Assembly (NCBI GenBank): GCA_039621445.1
Contig: CP154954.1
Span: 59,168,701-59,232,700, forward strand
Origin: Euglena gracilis
Taxonomy: Eukaryota > Euglenida > Euglenophyceae > Euglenales
Direction of reading: 5' to 3'
DNA: 64,000 nt
Shown here in pieces: positions 51,401 to 64,000 of the stretch (positions are counted from its first letter, which is position 1; each line of letters opens with the position of its first letter). A program made the translations under genes and the position numbers. The notes beneath the pieces are model-generated. The model was given only the letters and a program-made list of their open reading frames with translations, had not been told where the DNA came from and made no database searches.

Positions 51401-52163
51401 TTGAGGAAGTTCCCGGGGGCTGCTATGGGAAGGTAATGGGGGTTGGGTACTTTCGACCTTCCTGTGGGGGGGAGTTGGGTTTTGGAGTGGGTAGTACTAC
51501 AGCCATGGCCATGTTCGGGGGCCTGAACATGGCCATGTTCAATGGAAATTGGCCTGCACCAGAAGATATTTGGACCCATGGCAAGAAGTGGTATTACCTG
51601 TCATTTTTGGCCAAAGGCAACGTCCGGCCAACTGTAGCAAAAGGACAAAAACCAGACTTGGCCAGAAGCAGTAATAACTGTAAAACTAACCCCCTCAGGG
51701 GGCTGTCTCCTGTGCCCTTGGGCTGGCTGGGACTCCAGGTGAAATAATAATAACTTGGGGAATTATTTGGGGGGGCAATGTTATGCAAGCAAGGTTGACG
51801 GTTTGTTTTTTTGAAAAAATGAAAAACATGTTTTTAAAAAATAATTTTGAAAAACAACAAAAAAACGCCATCGAGGCTCCCGGGAAATAAGGACTTTTTT
51901 TGGACAAAAAAACAAACCTTCCAAGGTGCCTTCAAGAATGGGCACAGGGGGGCGCCCACACCTCCGTCAGAGCCCCCGCCGGGCCGCCCGGCCGGCGCCG
52001 CTGCCGGTCCCCGGGGGCGGTGGGGCCGATGGGGAAGACCCACTCCCGCTCCGGCGGCGTCTTCATGCCCCACTACCGCGCAGCCGAGGCTCCCCTGAAG
52101 CCCCTCCCCCGGGCTGGGGAGGGGGGTCCCGCGGAGCGGAGGTTCCTCCTCCGGCCTGGGTGA
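30316..52163 (+). CDS. Gene 3: membrane-anchored clan GH-A (GH2/GH5-like) glycoside hydrolase
   Basis: A large spliced gene encoding a predicted cell-surface glycoside hydrolase. The first nine exons (30316-35345) join as one open frame: a Ser-rich N-tail, a single anchor ([16 protein letters not shown]), then [80 protein letters not shown] (acid/base Glu), [15 protein letters not shown] and [13 protein letters not shown] (nucleophile Glu). The [10 protein letters not shown] and [10 protein letters not shown] blocks that complete this family lie at 46.5 and 47.0 kb. Several beta-rich exons intervene, which is unusual. The protein ends with an outer module, a helix [20 protein letters not shown] and a basic tail to TGA at 52163. 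It probably cleaves or remodels surface or secretory beta-glycans; the substrate is unknown. Confidence 0.7.
30771..30851 (+). CDS. Gene 3 exon 2, transmembrane anchor
   Basis: After CTCGCAG it reads [15 protein letters not shown] then [12 protein letters not shown], basic residues followed by a hydrophobic helix: a signal-anchor arrangement. The 3' edge is defined by the CAG rule of the nonconventional intron that follows. Confidence 0.7.
30852..31697 (+). other. Nonconventional intron with CAG(A/G)CCTTTTT inverted ends
   Basis: The 5' end carries GTT-CAGACCTTTTTCC; the 3' end carries CCAAAAAGGCCTG-GCCGT, whose complement is CAGGCCTTTTTGG. Cutting three bases before CAG and five after CTG joins the two halves of the membrane helix in frame (GIAIS then [12 protein letters not shown]). 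No GT donor exists near the boundary. Confidence 0.72.
31698..31848 (+). CDS. Gene 3 exon 3
   Basis: Reads [38 protein letters not shown] and [31 protein letters not shown] is the opening strand of GH2-like TIM barrels (compare KGVNYSP motifs). The 3' edge is approximate to a few bases. Confidence 0.78.
31849..32527 (+). other. Probable nonconventional intron
   Basis: A CAG (31852-31854) follows the left exon and a CTG (32523-32525) precedes the right exon, with no usable GT-AG pair. Frame and family alignment require a join near PTEA to GSDGTKD. It contains the AC/GC microsatellite at 32310. Confidence 0.5.
32310..32373. repeat. (AC)n / (GC)n microsatellite
   Basis: AAAC repeats, then ACAC, CGCG and ACAC dinucleotides; alternating purine-pyrimidine. 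Confidence 0.9.
32528..32673 (+). CDS. Gene 3 exon 4
   Basis: Reads [36 protein letters not shown] and [13 protein letters not shown]. The DPFGDYF block is recognisable from related GH2-like membrane proteins. The 3' boundary is near a CAG (32676-32678). Confidence 0.78.
32950..32996 (+). CDS. Gene 3 exon 5
   Basis: 47-bp exon reading [21 protein letters not shown] is the second barrel strand. It is bounded on the left by a CTG (32942-32944) and on the right by the direct repeat CCATG. Confidence 0.75.
32997..33543 (+). other. Nonconventional intron between CCATG direct repeats
   Basis: CCATG occurs at 32992-32996 and 33539-33543, with CAT in the same codon phase on both sides. Just inside, GTCCTTGTG and CCCACGGGA are largely complementary. 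Joining gives [25 protein letters not shown] lies near the left edge but no AG partner gives an open frame. Confidence 0.6.
33544..33632 (+). CDS. Gene 3 exon 6
   Basis: Reads [20 protein letters not shown] then [10 protein letters not shown], a barrel helix and strand. The right boundary is set by the ACTCCACC/ATCCCACC near-repeat of the following intron. Confidence 0.78.
33633..34058 (+). other. Nonconventional intron with near-duplicated target
   Basis: CAG (33636-33638) is preceded by ACTCCACC and CTG (34051-34053) is followed by ATCCCACC: six of eight bases match, in the register expected for a target duplication. Ends CAGGGCTTCTTTTTGA and TCAAAGAGGTCTG are partly complementary. Splicing by the CAG/CTG rule yields [13 protein letters not shown] in frame. 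The interior carries the CAGCCTCTGAGCTG repeat at 33781-33830. Confidence 0.78.
34059..34201 (+). CDS. Gene 3 exon 7, acid/base glutamate
   Basis: Reads [39 protein letters not shown] and [22 protein letters not shown] is the clan GH-A motif; the E of NEP is the predicted acid/base. The alanine-rich stretch past 34201 is taken as intron. Confidence 0.85.
34202..34594 (+). other. Probable nonconventional intron at GGGGC repeat
   Basis: GGGGC at 34197-34201 and 34590-34594, in the same codon phase. Joining gives [20 protein letters not shown]. No GT-AG alternative preserves the frame. Confidence 0.5.
34595..34730 (+). CDS. Gene 3 exon 8
   Basis: Reads [38 protein letters not shown] then VPALGPA. 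Barrel helix and strand before the nucleophile region. Confidence 0.78.
34731..35158 (+). other. Nonconventional intron between GCCGGCT direct repeats
   Basis: GCCGGCT at 34724-34730 and 35152-35158, with CCG GCT in the same frame in both copies. Removing one copy and the interval joins VPALGPA to [12 protein letters not shown]. Confidence 0.6.
35159..35345 (+). CDS. Gene 3 exon 9, catalytic nucleophile
   Basis: Reads [54 protein letters not shown]. The E of SEFG is the predicted nucleophile. The 3' edge is approximate; the next expected family segment (about 25 residues leading to EWMDEWW) is not adjacent. Confidence 0.85.
36149..36275. repeat. AAAATAAGACCCCC palindromic repeat family
   Basis: Direct and inverse copies of CCAAAAATAAGACCCCC flank this segment. 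The same unit occurs at 35870-35912, inverted at 42842-42898, and as an inverted pair at 51240-51345. Confidence 0.65.
37658..37893 (+). CDS. Gene 3 middle exon A, beta-rich module
   Basis: After CATTGCAG the frame reads [64 protein letters not shown]. It is clearly coding by composition and length but matches no family I recognise. The open frame extends left to an ATG at 37571 that follows TTTTTTTTAG, so a separate gene start cannot be excluded. GNNGQYDV resembles GNGSYNVD of the exon at 44268. Confidence 0.6.
38557..38688. repeat. (CCAA)n microsatellite
   Basis: About 33 uninterrupted CCAA units, grading into CAAG/AAAC. The long N-Q-P-T or L-V-G-W reading frames through it are artefacts. 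Confidence 0.96.
39161..39396 (+). CDS. Gene 3 middle exon B, beta-rich module
   Basis: Reads [58 protein letters not shown]. Alternating hydrophobic residues suggest beta strands. It ends near GAT followed by GTGTGT, which also begins a GT microsatellite, so the donor is approximate. Confidence 0.55.
39394..39452. repeat. (GT)n / (GTGC)n microsatellite
   Basis: GT dinucleotides with GTGC units directly after the presumed donor of the preceding exon. Confidence 0.9.
39856..39927. repeat. (GT)n microsatellite, interrupted
   Basis: GTGTGTGC-type units over about 70 bp. Confidence 0.88.
40804..40990. repeat. Minisatellite elements with CACCTATGG / CACCTCTG ends
   Basis: CAGGCACCTATGG starts a short (GGCCGACCAG)n run at 40806-40850; AAGCACCTCTGATG (40908) and AAGCACCTTTGG (40951) start GCGATGC(T/A)GG runs. 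These are the same end sequences as the elements at 13584, 42171 and 47660, in shorter form. Confidence 0.72.
41103..41189 (+). CDS. Possible exon of gene 3
   Basis: After CTGCAG a frame reads [16 protein letters not shown] then [10 protein letters not shown] and ends at GTGTGT. Composition is moderately exon-like; no family match, and the phase with its neighbours was not tested. Confidence 0.25.
41800..42075. repeat. 300-bp composite dispersed repeat, copy 2
   Basis: Same block order as 13735-14075, from ATCTCCAGTTTTACACCCA to GGCGTTTTTGGGTAATTTTT. No GGACAAGATG array follows this copy; instead the minisatellite element at 42171 lies 100 bp downstream. Confidence 0.85.
42167..42272. repeat. 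(GGCCGACCAG)n minisatellite in CACCTATGG/CCATAGGTG inverted ends
   Basis: CCCCCACCTATGG at 42167 and CCATAGGTGCCTGG at 42259 bracket five to six copies of the 10-bp unit (42190-42240). Confidence 0.82.
42310..42425 (+). CDS. Gene 3 middle exon C (approximate)
   Basis: GC-rich frame [19 protein letters not shown] then [17 protein letters not shown], preceded by a C-run. Two N-x-S/T sequons fit an extracellular module. Edges are estimates. Confidence 0.5.
43463..43538 (+). CDS. Gene 3 middle exon D (approximate)
   Basis: Reads [20 protein letters not shown] then VQ, with beta-strand character. It precedes the exon at 44268 and is of the same composition. Edges are estimates. Confidence 0.45.
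44268..44347 (+). CDS. Gene 3 middle exon E (approximate)
   Basis: Reads [20 protein letters not shown] then VK. The G-N-G-x-Y-x-V core resembles [14 protein letters not shown] of the exon at 37658, suggesting two copies of one module. Confidence 0.5.
45129..45310 (+). CDS. Gene 3 middle exon F
   Basis: After CCCCACAG the frame reads [58 protein letters not shown]. Thr/Ser-rich with sequons and beta-strand pattern, consistent with an extracellular domain. Confidence 0.6.
45549..45690 (+). CDS. Gene 3 middle exon G (approximate)
   Basis: Reads [20 protein letters not shown] then [20 protein letters not shown]. The last recognised member of the beta-rich set before the hydrolase motif resumes. 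Confidence 0.55.
46500..46672 (+). CDS. Gene 3 exon with [10 protein letters not shown] motif
   Basis: Reads [54 protein letters not shown]. In related GH2-like proteins this block follows the nucleophile strand closely and forms the last barrel strand. Edges are approximate. Confidence 0.8.
46985..47140 (+). CDS. Gene 3 exon with [10 protein letters not shown] motif
   Basis: Reads [52 protein letters not shown] is the usual end of the catalytic module. The fold-back element at 47155 begins a few bases after the exon. Confidence 0.78.
47155..47661. mobile_element. Fold-back element bounded by two hairpins
   Basis: A near-perfect hairpin CTCCCAACTATACGAC...GTCGTATAGTTGGGAG opens the element at 47155-47193 and a second one closes it at 47623-47661. 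Inside, GTATGGTGGGACCCGGGT and ACCCGGGTCCCACCATAC form further inverted ends. The centre (CAACCTTTCGGGGG, GGGATAGGGTTAGGGTTC, GGCATGCCAAT, CCAACAGTGG) is homologous to the inverse of 17720-18120. Confidence 0.8.
47660..47818. repeat. (GGCCGAAAAT)n minisatellite in CACCTATAG/CTATAGGTG inverted ends
   Basis: AAGCACCTATAG at 47660 and CTATAGGTGGGGG at 47742 bracket five units of the 10-mer. A second tract of six units runs on to 47818. It starts exactly where the hairpin of the fold-back element ends. Confidence 0.85.
48065..48410. repeat. 300-bp composite dispersed repeat, copy 3
   Basis: Shares with copies 1 and 2 the blocks CCATTTTGGCCATTTTTGG, CACTGATTTGGTAAATATTG, ATGGCATTTCCGGCCATTTT and GACATTGTTGGCGTTTTTGG. 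It is preceded by GGGCGATGCTGGCATTTTTT and followed by degenerate GGACAAGATG units, like copy 1. Confidence 0.85.
48500..49250. other. C-rich intron segment with long but unsupported reading frames
   Basis: CT/CC-rich low-complexity DNA gives overlapping Pro/Ser-rich frames on both strands. None resembles a protein family and none fits the exon phases of gene 3. Confidence 0.5.
49661..49785. repeat. (GGCCGAAAAT)n minisatellite in CACCTATAG/CTATAGGTG inverted ends, reverse orientation
   Basis: CCCCCACCTATAGG (49661) and CTATAGGTGCTTGG (49772) bracket eight units of the 10-mer at 49681-49757. The asymmetric outer bases (CCCCC and CTTGG) are the exact inverse of those at 47660-47754. Confidence 0.87.
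49920..50050 (+). CDS. Gene 3 exon, outer module (approximate)
   Basis: Reads [42 protein letters not shown]. Preceded by a C-run and GCAG. Its position after the catalytic module and before the C-terminal helix suggests an Ig-like membrane-proximal domain; no family is certain. Confidence 0.6.
50190..50275 (+). CDS. Possible gene 3 exon, membrane-proximal
   Basis: Frame [18 protein letters not shown] then TISWQVHL, plausible beta strands with a Cys. Weak splice signals; position and strand are the main support. Confidence 0.3.
50836..51050 (+). CDS. Gene 3 exon with C-terminal transmembrane helix
   Basis: After CGCCAG it reads [20 protein letters not shown], then [20 protein letters not shown], then a basic stretch [20 protein letters not shown]. 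The hydrophobic run followed by QRKR predicts an outside-to-inside helix. The end is near GCT followed by GTAACC. Confidence 0.8.
51948..52163 (+). CDS. Gene 3 terminal exon, cytosolic tail
   Basis: Reads [58 protein letters not shown] then TGA. GC-rich and basic, a plausible cytosolic tail. The 5' edge is approximate (joins AAG to AHTSV). Confidence 0.55.
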   Translation, partial: GGAHTSVRAPAGPPGRRRCRSPGAVGPMGKTHSRSGGVFMPHYRAAEAPLKPLPRAGEGGPAERRFLLRPG

Positions 52164-53494
52164 GGCTCCGGTGCCGGATGGGTCGTTTTGGGCGACGAGT
52201 GCAATAGTTTCGATAGAAGAGTTCATTCAAAATACAGACTCCCATTGATGGTGTGGTCCACTGACGCGTGGTTCATGTTTCTGTGCGGCTGTTGATGGCC
52301 ACACACTGTCACTACCAAGAACGTCAGGTGCCCAGGGAACAAGACCAGGGTGGGCCAAATTCTACTGATTTTCTTGAGTCCTGCCCAGGACGTCAGGGCT
52401 CAATTTGTCCCAGTGGAAATTGTGAGGTGGTGCCCAGTGCGTGCATCCTGTTAGGTGAACTGTTCTCGGGGAGGGGGTCCCGAAATCCCTCAAATCCCAA
52501 ATTTCGCAAATCCCCAACTTCTTTGTTGCGAGGTGCTTCGAGCTTGTTGGAGGAGTTCGCGTCGCAATTCACCTGCTTTGCCCTCCGACGATTGTCTGAC
52601 GGTCTGGACCGTGACCAGGGCAAAGTGGGGCCAGTTCTCGTGGTTTGGACACTATGTAAACCATATTGAATCATTTCCATCCATGCAGCATTTCCGTCCA
52701 ATTTTATACATTTTTTTTATTATTCTGTTTTATTTATTTATTATCAATATATTTATCTATATTTATCAATATTTATGAATAATTTCATGTTTCTAATTTT
52801 ATTAGAAATCGTTTTTTATGTTGTTCTCTGTTCAATTTTTTGTACCACAGTTTTCCCCCCCCCCCCCCGTACAGACGGACCCCCCCCCCCGGACGGACCC
52901 CCGTGAGGTCGTCACCTTTCCCAGGAAGTGGCAGCCTGTCACGTGGGCCCCTCCACGCAGAGATGCCAAACTCTTGTGGCTATTTCCACATGCACCCCTC
53001 GATGCCAAGCTCGCTATTTCGGCCCACGGCCCTGAGCAGGATTTACTGGTCTCCGAGGAAATCACCCCCGCGCTGCTGCAGATGGGGGAAGGGGGGATGG
53101 TGGCCAGGCCGGGGCCACCGCCCACCGCCATTACAACCCGCAGTTCTCGCGGTATTTCTTTGCCAGGACGGTCGCCATTGTTTCCGGCAATCGTTGTGGC
53201 GCAACGTTGCAGTTTGCTCCCTTTCCGTGACAGCCTCAACCACCCGGCTGATGGCTGACTATGGGGACTGTATTGGCTGCGGAATTTGGTGTCAGCCCGG
53301 CTGCCCTTTCATAGCATTGGGGGGCCAATGGCAATGGCAATGGCAGTGTCAGCCACACCCTGAAGCAGGCCGAGAAAAACGAATCCAGCTGGTTTTCAGC
53401 CAACACTTTGAGTTAAACCCCTCCCCCCCCAAAAAAAACCAAAAGACATCGTTTTTGGCCATTTTTTGACGATTGATTCTGCTATTTCCTTCTG
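52164..53494. other. Intergenic region between genes 3 and 4
   Basis: About 1.3 kb: an AT-rich centre (52700-52800) and C/G-homopolymer stretches. Overlapping short frames at 52820-53460 show no family signal. Confidence 0.6.
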
Positions 53495-63900
<10,406 letters not shown>

Positions 63901-64000
63901 GCAAATAAAAAAGCACGAAAGAGTGATATTTTGTATTTTTTTGTGATTTGACTTTTTTTACTCAAAATTTGCTTTTTTTTGCACCCCATTTTGCATTGGT

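Overview
The window reads as nuclear DNA of an intron-rich unicellular eukaryote, most likely a euglenid. Exons are short (about 40-250 bp), GC-rich and G/C-biased at third codon positions. Introns are long, T-rich and full of homopolymer C/G runs and simple repeats. Two intron classes are interleaved. About a dozen introns are GT-AG (one looks GC-AG). About ten others have no GT-AG ends: they are bounded by short direct repeats and complementary ends, typically CAG just inside the 5' end and CTG near the 3' end, and removing them at the direct repeat restores the reading frame. That second class matches what is known as nonconventional introns of euglenids. The taxonomic call is an inference; no rRNA or marker gene is present.

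All recognised genes lie on the + strand, head to tail. Gene 1 (5' end outside the window, last exon ending at 15786) is a carnosine-synthase-like ATP-grasp ligase. Gene 2 (reliable exons 22007-27607; 5' part not found) resembles a GT23/FUT8-type fucosyltransferase. A GC-rich candidate first exon at 28367 could encode a signal or anchor segment of another gene or an alternative start. Gene 3 (30316-52163) is a membrane-anchored clan GH-A (GH2/GH5-like) glycoside hydrolase, with both catalytic glutamates, an N-terminal anchor, a stretch of extra beta-rich exons inside the expected TIM barrel, and a C-terminal transmembrane helix plus tail. Gene 4 (53495 to past the right edge) is a multi-pass membrane protein with helices resembling the S1-S3 region of an ion-transport domain. 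The genes are not an evident pathway, although genes 2 and 3 both point to glycan metabolism in the secretory pathway or at the cell surface.

Roughly nine tenths of the sequence is intron or intergenic DNA with several repeat families: a 280-bp element with CAG...CTG ends and an 8-bp target duplication that is an intron in gene 1 and a plain insertion 2.7 kb downstream; short elements with CACCTATAG-type inverted ends enclosing 10-bp tandem repeats; a composite 300-bp repeat with minisatellites at its flanks; long-inverted-repeat fold-back elements; a dispersed GTGCGCAAATGCGCAC palindrome; and many microsatellites. No tRNA, rRNA, CRISPR array, virus or toxin gene was recognised. Exon edges marked approximate were placed by reading frame and protein-family expectation only.
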